A stretch of DNA of 10,012 nucleotides, from positions 1-10,012 of the forward strand of contig CALKRO010000006.1 in NCBI GenBank assembly GCA_937990205.1, given 5' to 3'. Position 1 is the first letter of the stretch. Every line of letters begins with the position of its first letter. This document shows positions 1 to 6,458 of the stretch, in pieces. This stretch comes from an uncultured Candidatus Saccharibacteria bacterium (GTDB lineage Bacteria; Patescibacteriota; Saccharimonadia; Saccharimonadales; Saccharimonadaceae). The translations under genes were made by a program, and so were the position numbers. The notes below the pieces were generated by a model. It saw nothing but the letters and a program-made list of their open reading frames with translations, ran no database searches and had not been told where the DNA came from.

Positions 1-32
1 AGTAAAATGGCTCAAGAATGACTATTACTTCA

Positions 33-61
33 TTGACAAAATAAGAATTTTAATGTATAAT
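33..61 (+). promoter_or_regulatory. Consensus sigma-70-type promoter
   Basis: A perfect -35 hexamer TTGACA (33-38) and a perfect -10 hexamer TATAAT (56-61) are separated by 17 bp, which is the ideal spacing. Transcription should start near position 68. The only gene downstream on this strand is the membrane protein at 195, so the promoter implies a 5' leader of about 127 nt. Positions 1-32 hold nothing recognisable. Confidence 0.85.
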
Positions 62-67
62 ATGTAG

Positions 68-194
68 ATATTATTATATAAATTCACTTACTGATTTATA
101 TAAAATTGCACCTTGAAAGGAGGAAAAATATTATAAAGTAATAGGTGCATCTTGTTTCTAATTCATTTTTAATTTTTACATAAGGGAGGGAAGT
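68..194 (+). promoter_or_regulatory. Structured 5' leader with two hairpins, one enclosing a perfect Shine-Dalgarno
   Basis: Two consecutive inverted repeats follow the predicted start of transcription. The first has perfect 10-bp arms, TTATATAAAT (74-83) and ATTTATATAA (94-103), around a 10-nt loop. The second has 7-bp arms, TGCACCT (107-113) and AGGTGCA (143-149). Its 29-nt loop contains AAAGGAGG (116-123), a full complement of the 16S rRNA tail. No ATG, GTG or TTG reading frame of useful length follows that site; only an ATT codon at 130 followed by two codons and a stop. The real gene at 195 has its own SD, GGGAGGG (184-190). The element could be a regulatory leader or a small RNA ending in the T-rich stretch around 155-178. 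It matches no riboswitch class that I recognise. Confidence 0.5.
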
Positions 195-752
195 ATGATA
201 GAAATTGACGAATTTAAGAATTTAAGGAAGATACAATACGAGGAAGAAAAAACTCAGGCCGAAAAGCTGAAGGAGCAGCTCGATCTTTTCGACGCATCCA
301 ACTTACTCAGAATTTTTGGTACATTGATCCTTATGGCAATCAATCTTCTTTATCGAGATAGTTTTTGCTTCATGATGCTAACTATGGGCTCAATTCTAAT
401 GGCCGCCATTTCGGTATTATTGCTTGATCGATTGCCAGAAAAAGACTTTAAATGGGCTCATGACCCAGAGGTTGATGGTAATTATTACTATGCAAATCTT
501 ACCACTATGGTAACTTTATTTGCTGTAGCTGGATTTGAGGTTTGGACTACTTCAAGATTTGCGATGACGATTATTTTCTTCGGTGCTGTTATTTTTGCAA
601 TGGGCTATTTTCATATGGTTTTTCACGCATCAAATCAGTTCATAAGAAAATGGGCTACCACAATGCGTATCCTGAATTTAACGTTCATTGTTTTAATTGC
701 CGCGTCGATACCTGTTTGTGTGCTATTCCTAATTTTTAGTAATTTTTCCTAA
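195..752 (+). CDS. Predicted five-helix membrane protein, unknown function
   Basis: I do not recognise this 185-residue protein. The N-terminus (about residues 1-33) is highly charged, rich in Glu and Lys, and probably helical or coiled-coil. It is followed by about five hydrophobic segments, near residues 36-53, 57-78, 101-118, 122-143 and 158-181. There is no signal peptide, no lipobox and no catalytic motif. Between helices 2 and 3 lies a short acidic/aromatic stretch (WAHDPEVDGNYYYAN, 87-101). The start is fixed by a strong SD, GGGAGGG, 4 nt upstream. The gene stands alone: it has its own consensus promoter and structured leader, and a strong terminator directly after the stop. That arrangement suggests a well-expressed, individually regulated membrane protein. 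Residue composition and codon use fit the neighbouring Saccharibacteria-like genes. The reading frame is secure, but the function is unknown. Confidence 0.8.
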   Translation: MIEIDEFKNLRKIQYEEEKTQAEKLKEQLDLFDASNLLRIFGTLILMAINLLYRDSFCFMMLTMGSILMAAISVLLLDRLPEKDFKWAHDPEVDGNYYYANLTTMVTLFAVAGFEVWTTSRFAMTIIFFGAVIFAMGYFHMVFHASNQFIRKWATTMRILNLTFIVLIAASIPVCVLFLIFSNFS

Positions 753-755
753 CTT

Positions 756-785
756 AAAATACCCCGAATCTGGGGTATTTTTTTC
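756..785. terminator. Rho-independent terminator, probably bidirectional
   Basis: A perfect 10-bp stem, AAAATACCCC (756-765) with GGGGTATTTT (772-781), encloses the 6-nt loop GAATCT. It runs into a T-tract on the plus strand (778-784). It sits 4 nt after the stop of the 195-752 gene and 4 nt before the minus-strand stop at 789. The A-rich 5' arm gives a shorter T-tract on the minus strand, so the hairpin can serve both convergent genes, better for the plus strand. Confidence 0.9.
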
Positions 786-788
786 TGC

Positions 789-2276
789 TTAAATTCCTTT
801 GGTTCTGGCTTCGTAGGAAATCTGTTCTTGTTGCTCGTTTTGATAATCAATTTTTCCCGACAAGAACAGTTGATCAAACAATTCAATGTCATCGATGTAA
901 TCTTCGATATGTTTCCAAACTCGATTCGCCCCGTTGTAGTATGCTAAATCTTTATTGTTTGGTAGTTCACCCGTTCCACGAAAACAGCGCTGCACCGCAT
1001 TGAAAACTGGCTCAATTTTACCGCCCGTTAATTCACGCAATTTACATTGAATATCATAAACTTCACGAAAATTCTTACCTTTAAAATTAGCTAAACCAAT
1101 ATTGATATAATGATCGATTCCCGAATCTTCATATTTGCCATTAATGGCTTGCTCCACCGCTTTCGCTACCCCCTCATCGAATTCTTCGTTATTTGGAAAA
1201 CCGGTCGAGAATGCCTCTACTTCATGATCCACATAGGGAACTGCACGCAGTACGTGGGTTCCCAGTTCATGCACGATTAGACCGCGAGCCCGCTTGGCAC
1301 TATAAGTTTTGTCTTCTGGAAAATAAATCCGGCGTTCCTCATGGTCTGCCGAAGCGTTGGTTGCCCCAGCTTTGATTTCTGCACGATACGGATTGCTACC
1401 ATCCTCATTTAACTCTTCTTCAATAATTTCATTAACAATATTTACCATTTCTTGTGAGCTAAATTTTTCTTGGTCTTCTGGAATATGTTGCAAGAAACTA
1501 CCAAAAAATTCGTTTGTCATTTCCGCGAAACGTTCAATGGTTTCTGGCTTCGGCTTAAATCTTTCGCTTCTGGTTTCTGGCATTGGGCCAATTTTATCTA
1601 ATAGTTCAGCAAAATTTTGTTTTTGCTCTTCGGTCAAATCCTGCGCCTTAATCTGGTCAATCTTTTCATTTAGTAGTGCGTAAAAAGTCCCTTCGTCTGG
1701 CTTGCCATAAAGTGCCTCATTGGCCTCTTTGTGATGCTCCGCCGCGAGCTTTTTCGTTTCTGGTTGTGTGACTGTATTGTAAGCTAAATTCGCTACCAAG
1801 AAATCGTTTTTCTTAAAGCAGTCATCGGCCAAATATTCCAACAATCTAAGTTTTCCACTGGATAATTCTGCGCTTTCAAGTTCCGCTTTTGCTTTTTTTA
1901 GGCTATTCAAATTATTTTCAATTTCTTGCTTATCCAAATTTCCGTATTCATAGTTCGGATGAACCAAATCTGGATTATTTAAAAATTCTTCCTTCGCTTC
2001 TTTGGCATTAGTCGGATTTAGGCGTTCATAAACCGTCAGATCTGCACTGGCAATTAATTCCGAAATTTCATCTTCTTTCAATTTTTCTGCTGTGTTTTCA
2101 GGATTATTAAAAACAGATTCTCTTGTCGTCTCAATTTTATTTTCCGGGTTCGCCTGCTCAAATTTTTCGCGTGCTAATTCTGGATTAAATTGATTTTCAA
2201 GATTGGTTAATTTTTTAAAAGGTTTTTCTTCCTGACCCCTATTTTCAATTCGATTAAAATTTGGAAATTCCGCCAT
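789..2276 (-). CDS. DUF1704/MATCAP-family HExxxH metallopeptidase
   Basis: This 495-residue protein carries the hallmark of the DUF1704 family, related to the eukaryotic MATCAP tubulin tyrosine carboxypeptidases. The zinc motif is HELGTH (336-341), an HExxxH rather than the usual HExxH, in the context IVHELGTHVLR. A downstream DEGVAKAVE (367-375) probably supplies the third, glutamate ligand and corresponds to the family's QEGLA motif. C-terminal RCFRG (430-434) and DLAYYNGANRVW (443-454) also fit the family. Residues 1-300 are charged, mostly helical, and have no signal peptide or membrane segment, so the protein should be cytoplasmic. The family acts as C-terminal peptidases in eukaryotes; the bacterial substrate is unknown. 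The start is supported by GGAG (2281-2284, minus strand) 4 nt upstream. It is divergent from the pilin operon with 65 bp between starts. Family membership is fairly sure, the reaction is inferred. Confidence 0.82.
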   Translation of the reverse strand: MAEFPNFNRIENRGQEEKPFKKLTNLENQFNPELAREKFEQANPENKIETTRESVFNNPENTAEKLKEDEISELIASADLTVYERLNPTNAKEAKEEFLNNPDLVHPNYEYGNLDKQEIENNLNSLKKAKAELESAELSSGKLRLLEYLADDCFKKNDFLVANLAYNTVTQPETKKLAAEHHKEANEALYGKPDEGTFYALLNEKIDQIKAQDLTEEQKQNFAELLDKIGPMPETRSERFKPKPETIERFAEMTNEFFGSFLQHIPEDQEKFSSQEMVNIVNEIIEEELNEDGSNPYRAEIKAGATNASADHEERRIYFPEDKTYSAKRARGLIVHELGTHVLRAVPYVDHEVEAFSTGFPNNEEFDEGVAKAVEQAINGKYEDSGIDHYINIGLANFKGKNFREVYDIQCKLRELTGGKIEPVFNAVQRCFRGTGELPNNKDLAYYNGANRVWKHIEDYIDDIELFDQLFLSGKIDYQNEQQEQISYEARTKGI

Positions 2277-2312
2277 AAAGCTCCAGGTTAATTTAGTATT
2301 TTTCTTTTATAT

Positions 2313-2318
2313 ATTATA
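2313..2318 (-). promoter_or_regulatory. Minus-strand -10 element for the metallopeptidase gene
   Basis: The minus strand reads TATAAT across 2318-2313. This predicts a start near 2306 and a leader of about 30 nt that contains the SD GGAG before the ATG at 2276. No good -35 is visible at 17 bp (AACTAA), so the call rests on the -10 and the divergent layout. Confidence 0.5.
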
Positions 2319-2326
2319 ACCTCTTA

Positions 2327-2341
2327 TGCTATAATTTAGTT
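2327..2341 (+). promoter_or_regulatory. Extended -10 promoter giving a leaderless pilin mRNA
   Basis: TG at 2327-2328, one base, then TATAAT (2330-2335) form a perfect extended -10. The -35 region is poor (TTATAT), as is usual for extended -10 promoters. With 6-7 nt from the -10 to the start of transcription, the first transcribed base falls at 2342-2343, which is the ATG itself. No SD lies in the preceding bases. The first pilin gene is therefore predicted to have a leaderless transcript. Confidence 0.65.
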
Positions 2342-3355
2342 ATGAAAAAGAAAACTTGGTGGAGGTCAGGCTTTACGATTATTGAGGTAACGCTTGTGTT
2401 GGCGATTACTGGTCTGCTCGTGGTTTCCGTCATGGGTTTTCTTTCCGGCAATATTAATAATCGCCGTTACATCGATTCTTATAATGAACTTTCTGCTACG
2501 CTTAAGTCGGTCTATTCTTCGGTAATTAATGTAAAAAATCCTCGTGAAGCCGATGAGGGCAGTAGTATTTATTGCACGCTTAATACTATGTGGAATGAAA
2601 ATGGTGGGTTAGTTTCTAACTCTACCTCGGACAATTTTCCAGGACGTACTCGCTGTGCGGTCTATGGTAAATTAGTGACTTTTGGCGAGACCAATCCTGA
2701 GACTAATCAGCCTGATCATAATGTCCATATTTATGATGTAATTGGTCATATTTATACCCAAAATCTCGATATTGAAAACGCCTCTGGTGATAACGCTCTG
2801 GTTTCTTTAAGAAGCATCGGTGCCAATGTGGTTACCATGAAAAGTGAAGCTAATACTTGTCGTATGACTACCGCGGGGAATCACGATGTTTATGAGCCAC
2901 TCTGGCAAGCCCGTATTGAGAATACCGAAAATCATGATCCGTTCGTTGGGGCTTTTTTGGTTACCCGCTCACCAATTTCTGGTACTGTCCACACCTATAT
3001 TTATGACGAAAAAGGCAAAACTTTTAACATTAATCAATTCATGCGAAAAGTGAATAGTGAATATGTCGGTAATGGTAGCTGTGAATATGGTGGTATTGGT
3101 TCCGTCACTAGCGTGGTAGCTGATGCTGGTCTTTATCCTGCCTTTGGCACTCTGAACCGCTCTGAATCTAAAGGCCTTTATCTCGAAAATACCAAACTTC
3201 AGAATAAAAAAGATCTTGATATTTGCGTTGGTTCGGAAAATCATTCTTTGAACAGTATCGGTCGCCGTGCTATTCGCATTCATGCCGATGGTAGTAATTC
3301 TACAGCTGTTGAATTGATTGATATTGATAGTGAGGAAAATCCATGTCGAAGTTAA
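2342..3355 (+). CDS. Prepilin-like protein, minor pilin (FimU/GspH position)
   Basis: This 337-residue secreted pilin-like protein has a class III leader: short basic leader MKKKTWWRSG, cleavage after Gly10, then FTIIEVTL with the conserved Glu at +5 (Glu15). A hydrophobic helix follows to about residue 35. The prepilin peptidase would cut and methylate Phe11, and the helix packs into the pilus core. The remainder is a globular extracellular domain with six Cys (78, 105, 173, 247, 295, 335), possibly disulfide-bonded. The C-terminal stretch SIGRRAIRIHADGSN (305-319) is faintly like the end of GspH/FimT proteins. No SD precedes the ATG; the 10-residue leader and the promoter position both fix this start. 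It is first of four co-directional pilin genes and overlaps the next by 13 nt. It is longer than a typical GspH, so the assignment to that slot rests mainly on gene order. Confidence 0.85.
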   Translation: MKKKTWWRSGFTIIEVTLVLAITGLLVVSVMGFLSGNINNRRYIDSYNELSATLKSVYSSVINVKNPREADEGSSIYCTLNTMWNENGGLVSNSTSDNFPGRTRCAVYGKLVTFGETNPETNQPDHNVHIYDVIGHIYTQNLDIENASGDNALVSLRSIGANVVTMKSEANTCRMTTAGNHDVYEPLWQARIENTENHDPFVGAFLVTRSPISGTVHTYIYDEKGKTFNINQFMRKVNSEYVGNGSCEYGGIGSVTSVVADAGLYPAFGTLNRSESKGLYLENTKLQNKKDLDICVGSENHSLNSIGRRAIRIHADGSNSTAVELIDIDSEENPCRS

Positions 3356-4215
3356 AGCCTTTTATTAGTCGTCGTGGTGACACTATTATTGAAGTAACTT
3401 TTTGTTTTGTAGTTTTTATTTTAGTCTCCGCCATTTCGGTTTCCATGATGAATCGTAGTTACGCAAAAATCCAAAATTCCTTGCAAATTACCACGGTGCG
3501 TAATGAAATTGATGCTCAAGCTGAAGCTCTGCGTTTTATTCATGAGTCCTATATTTCTGAGCGTGCTTTGGTTAAAACTAGCGGCCAGGACGACTCTGGC
3601 AAATGGCAGGAATATCGTGCGATTTGGGATCGCTTGACTAGCTTCAATAATGGGATGTCGAATAGCCCAACTGAAATTTCTAAATTTGAAGCCAATAAGT
3701 GCTCTGAATATTATGATAAAAATAATATTGTCGGTGATAATCATAATATCTTTACCGATAAAGCTTTTATTTTAAATACTCGTAAGCTCAAAGCTTCCGA
3801 TCCAGAAAATACTATTCTTTCTGCCAAGGATCATCCAGAAATTTTTCAAGAATCTCCACTTTCGCCTCGCCTAGTTTTTTCCTCTACCAATACCGCCGGT
3901 ACTTCGAACGGGGAAGATACCGAAACCACCAACCTTAATGAAATTAATGACGGTACTAATTACAAAACCACTCCAGTTTTTAATAACCTCTATCGTGCCG
4001 AAGGTATTTGGATTGTCGCCGTTCGTGACTTTACTAATGTTCCGTCCAGTGCGCACTTTGATGCTAAATATCGCGAAGATATGGACAAAAATTACCCTCC
4101 AGAATTTTACGATTTTCATATTCGTACCTGTTGGTATGGTCCAGGAGAAACCGTCCCGACCACCATTGGTACCATTATTCGTTTATATAATCCAGACTAC
4201 ATGAAGAGAGGTTAG
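3343..4215 (+). CDS. Prepilin-like protein, minor pilin (PilV/GspI position), with Asp at +1
   Basis: This 290-residue pilin-like protein has the leader MSKLKPFISRRG, then DTIIEVTF. The processing site Gly12|Asp13 has Glu17 at +5, but Asp replaces the usual Phe at +1. The hydrophobic segment spans about residues 15-36 and is followed by a helical stretch with Gln and Ala (44-68), as in PilV-type proteins. The globular part has only two Cys outside the membrane segment, 120 and 263, which may pair. The C-terminus includes RTCWYGPG (261-268) and TIGTIIRLY (274-282). The SD GAGGA (3332-3336) lies inside the previous gene, 6 nt before the ATG, and the two genes overlap by 13 nt, which suggests translational coupling. 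The pilin call is secure; the PilV/GspI role comes from its place between a GspH-like and a GspJ-like gene. Confidence 0.85.
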   Translation: MSKLKPFISRRGDTIIEVTFCFVVFILVSAISVSMMNRSYAKIQNSLQITTVRNEIDAQAEALRFIHESYISERALVKTSGQDDSGKWQEYRAIWDRLTSFNNGMSNSPTEISKFEANKCSEYYDKNNIVGDNHNIFTDKAFILNTRKLKASDPENTILSAKDHPEIFQESPLSPRLVFSSTNTAGTSNGEDTETTNLNEINDGTNYKTTPVFNNLYRAEGIWIVAVRDFTNVPSSAHFDAKYREDMDKNYPPEFYDFHIRTCWYGPGETVPTTIGTIIRLYNPDYMKRG

Positions 4216-4223
4216 ATTAATTT

Positions 4224-5141
4224 ATGCGTCAAAAAACTATACGATCAAAAACCAATAATCAAACCCCTTCTGGCTTTACTATTATCGAAGTGACTCTCTC
4301 CTTGATGTTTATTTCAATTCTACTACTTTCGGTAATTTTTGTCGCAGTACATCTTTCCACCATCTACCAAAAGGGGAATACTATGAACGCAATTAATTCT
4401 ACTTCACGCCTACTTGTGGATGATTTTCAACGTGGAATTGCTACAGCTCCCGCCCGCTCTCTCTCTGATATTTGTCGTGTCGAGTATGCCTCAAATACTA
4501 ATGAAATGAATAAATGCTTACAGGATCAAGCGAGAAAATATGTTTATCAGCAAAATTATGGCACTATCAAGGCTAAACAAACTGGCAAACTGCTCGAGAG
4601 TGTGCCGCTTTCTGGCGTCTTCTGTTCTGGACGTTTCACCTATCTCTGGAATACTGGTTATGTCTTAAATTCCACGGATTACGAAATTATGAGCGGTAGT
4701 CGCGCCACTTTCAGTAATGGCGACACGGAAATTGACGATTATCGTTTAATTAAAATTGAAGATTCTGATCGTGCTATTTGTCGTTCTCATATGGAAGCTG
4801 CCGCTAATAATAATCGTGTTTATCAAGTGGCCGACATCGCCCCAACTTATAAGCTCACTGGCGCTGAATATAAAGAGGTCATGAAAAAGAATAACGAAGA
4901 TATTGCGCTGTATGATTTTACCATCTTCGCGCCAACCGAACATGCGCTCACCATGCAGAATTTTTATAGTGGCACCTTCATTTTGGCTACCTTGCGTGGC
5001 AATGTGGATATCACTGGCACCGGCGAATTTTGCAAGACGCCACCAGAAATGGGCTTGTCTTCTAGCTTTAATTATTGCGCCATCAATAAATTTAATTTTT
5101 CCGCTAGGACATCAGGTCAAAATAGAAAAGGAGAGGAATAA
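4224..5141 (+). CDS. Prepilin-like protein, minor pilin (PilW/GspJ position)
   Basis: This 305-residue pilin-like protein has a 17-residue hydrophilic leader ending in Gly17, then FTIIEVTLS with Glu22 at +5. The hydrophobic helix runs to about residue 45. The helix continues into SRLLVDDFQRG (61-71), which resembles the RLxxDL stretch typical of PilW/GspJ. The globular domain has six Cys (84, 98, 134, 186, 270, 285). Near the end, YSGTFILATLRGNVDI (248-263) and YCAINKFNFS (284-293) look like conserved strands of Saccharibacteria pilins, but this is from memory. The gene starts 8 nt after the previous stop; the SD candidate GAGAGG (4206-4211) is rather far from the ATG (12 nt), so termination-reinitiation may help. 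It ends in TAATG, overlapping the next start by 1 nt. Confidence 0.85.
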   Translation: MRQKTIRSKTNNQTPSGFTIIEVTLSLMFISILLLSVIFVAVHLSTIYQKGNTMNAINSTSRLLVDDFQRGIATAPARSLSDICRVEYASNTNEMNKCLQDQARKYVYQQNYGTIKAKQTGKLLESVPLSGVFCSGRFTYLWNTGYVLNSTDYEIMSGSRATFSNGDTEIDDYRLIKIEDSDRAICRSHMEAAANNNRVYQVADIAPTYKLTGAEYKEVMKKNNEDIALYDFTIFAPTEHALTMQNFYSGTFILATLRGNVDITGTGEFCKTPPEMGLSSSFNYCAINKFNFSARTSGQNRKGEE

Positions 5142-6403
5142 TGAAAAAACTATTAATCACTAAACGCGGCTCTACTTCCATTATTGTGGCAATTTTTGCC
5201 ATGCTTTTATTTAGTATTATTGTGGTTGGTTTTGTGCGTCTCACTCTTTCTGAAGCTGGCCAAACTAGTAACTCTGACCTCTCCAAATCCGCCTACGATT
5301 CTGCACTTGCTGGCGTAGAAGATGCCAAGGTTGCTCTTCTTAAATATCATGAATGTTTGAACCGCTACCAAGAAGGTGGTTCCGATACCAACTGTAAAGA
5401 AATTATCGAAGCCATGCAAAATGGTATCAAAAATCAAGACTGCAACACTGTGGCTAATGTCCTCAGTCGCACCACTGATGAACAAAAAGGTGTCACTATT
5501 CAAGAAGTAAAGAATAAGAATCTTGATCAGGGTCGTGGTGCTGATATGATGCAAGCCTATACCTGTGTAACACTTCAGGAAGACCTTAGTGATTATCGCT
5601 CCTCACTCAGCAGTGAAAATCGTCTCCGTATTGTGCCAATCCGCAGTGACAAAATTAAAGAATTGAAATACGTCAATATCAAGTGGTTCTCTGACACTAA
5701 TTACGCCAAGCTTTTGAGCAACGGTCATCAGTTATCCTGGAGTGAAAACGCCTCTCTTCCATCCGGTCAGTATTCCTTAGTACCACCACTAATCAATGCC
5801 TCATTTTATCAAGCTGACCGTAACTTTAAGATGAGCGACTTGATTACTGCTAGCGGTGATAATTCCACTAACCAAGGAACGATGTATTTAAGACCAAGCA
5901 AGAATGGTACCAATGAAATTCGTGCCAGTGAAGTCTCTCGTACTTTTGATAAGCATAAGAATGAACTTTTCTATGTTAAGTGTCAGGAAGGTAACTTCTT
6001 CTGTTCACTCACTTTTGAAGTGCCAAATACTTTCCATAATTCTAATGATCGTAATACTGGTGCTACTTTCTTGGTGCTATCACTTCCTTATGGCGCACCT
6101 GATACTGATTTTGCTATTTCACTTTACGACGCCAAGCGCAATCCGATTGATTTTACCGGCGTGCAAGCTAAGGTTGACTCGACTGGTCGCGCTAATACCC
6201 TTTATCGCCGTATCGAAGCTCGCGTCGAATTGATTGATAATTATTTCCCATACCCAGAATTCGCCGTTCAGTTAAACGATGATAAAAACAATGTCACCCG
6301 TAAAACTTTCTATACCACCAAAAACTGTTGGTATATGGAAGATGGCGACAAGGATACCTGTCCTGACTATCTGGAAAATGATGACTACGCCAATCCAGAA
6401 TAA
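5141..6403 (+). CDS. PilX/GspK-like minor pilin lacking Glu5
   Basis: This 420-residue protein begins MKKLLITKRG, then STSIIVAIFAMLLF, with a hydrophobic helix to about residue 34. If cleaved after Gly10, position +5 is Ile15 and not Glu. Loss of Glu5 is the hallmark of GspK and some PilX proteins, the pilins at the very tip. The following SAYDSALAGVEDAKVALL (50-67) matches the AFxAAEAGLExA pattern of the PilX N-terminal domain. A large extracellular region follows with eight Cys (72, 85, 101, 142, 281, 288, 396, 407), an LYRRIEARVEL stretch (354-364), and a C-terminal NCWY (395-398) that echoes TCWY in the PilV-like protein. The start overlaps the previous stop (TAATG), with SD AAGGAG 7 nt upstream. 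No terminator follows; the sequence switches to streptococcal type within about 12 nt of the stop. Confidence 0.82.
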   Translation: MKKLLITKRGSTSIIVAIFAMLLFSIIVVGFVRLTLSEAGQTSNSDLSKSAYDSALAGVEDAKVALLKYHECLNRYQEGGSDTNCKEIIEAMQNGIKNQDCNTVANVLSRTTDEQKGVTIQEVKNKNLDQGRGADMMQAYTCVTLQEDLSDYRSSLSSENRLRIVPIRSDKIKELKYVNIKWFSDTNYAKLLSNGHQLSWSENASLPSGQYSLVPPLINASFYQADRNFKMSDLITASGDNSTNQGTMYLRPSKNGTNEIRASEVSRTFDKHKNELFYVKCQEGNFFCSLTFEVPNTFHNSNDRNTGATFLVLSLPYGAPDTDFAISLYDAKRNPIDFTGVQAKVDSTGRANTLYRRIEARVELIDNYFPYPEFAVQLNDDKNNVTRKTFYTTKNCWYMEDGDKDTCPDYLENDDYANPE

Positions 6404-6415
6404 CCATCTTAGATA
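6404..6415. other. Junction between Saccharibacteria-like and Streptococcus-like sequence
   Basis: The last pilin gene stops at 6403, and a streptococcal-type TetR operator begins at 6416. The 12 bases between hold no terminator, repeat, tRNA, att-like site or transposase. The break could lie anywhere from the end of the pilin gene to the operator. Everything to the left is CPR-like and everything to the right is mitis-group Streptococcus. An assembly chimera is the simplest explanation; a genuine recombination cannot be excluded from this sequence. Confidence 0.6.
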
Positions 6416-6443
6416 TGAATGAACAGAAAATAAAATTCATTCA
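6416..6443. promoter_or_regulatory. TetR operator copy 1, upstream of tetR
   Basis: TGAATGAA (6416-6423), 12 bp, TTCATTCA (6436-6443). The same palindrome with the same spacing recurs at 7052 and 7155. A -10-like TAAAAT (6431-6436) lies inside it, but no convincing -35 is found at 16-18 bp upstream, where the sequence crosses the junction. Placement just before tetR implies autoregulation. Confidence 0.8.
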
Positions 6444-6458
6444 GGGCAGGAGAGAGTC

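Noticed and set aside
1193-1683. Plus-strand open frames within the metallopeptidase gene
   Set aside because: They are opposite-strand shadows of a well-supported protein with family motifs, without an SD or recognisable residues.
2342-6403. Recoded UGA (Gracilibacteria-type code) in the CPR-like half
   Set aside because: The frames end normally at TAA or TAG, Trp is written TGG, and the proteins are full length under the standard code.
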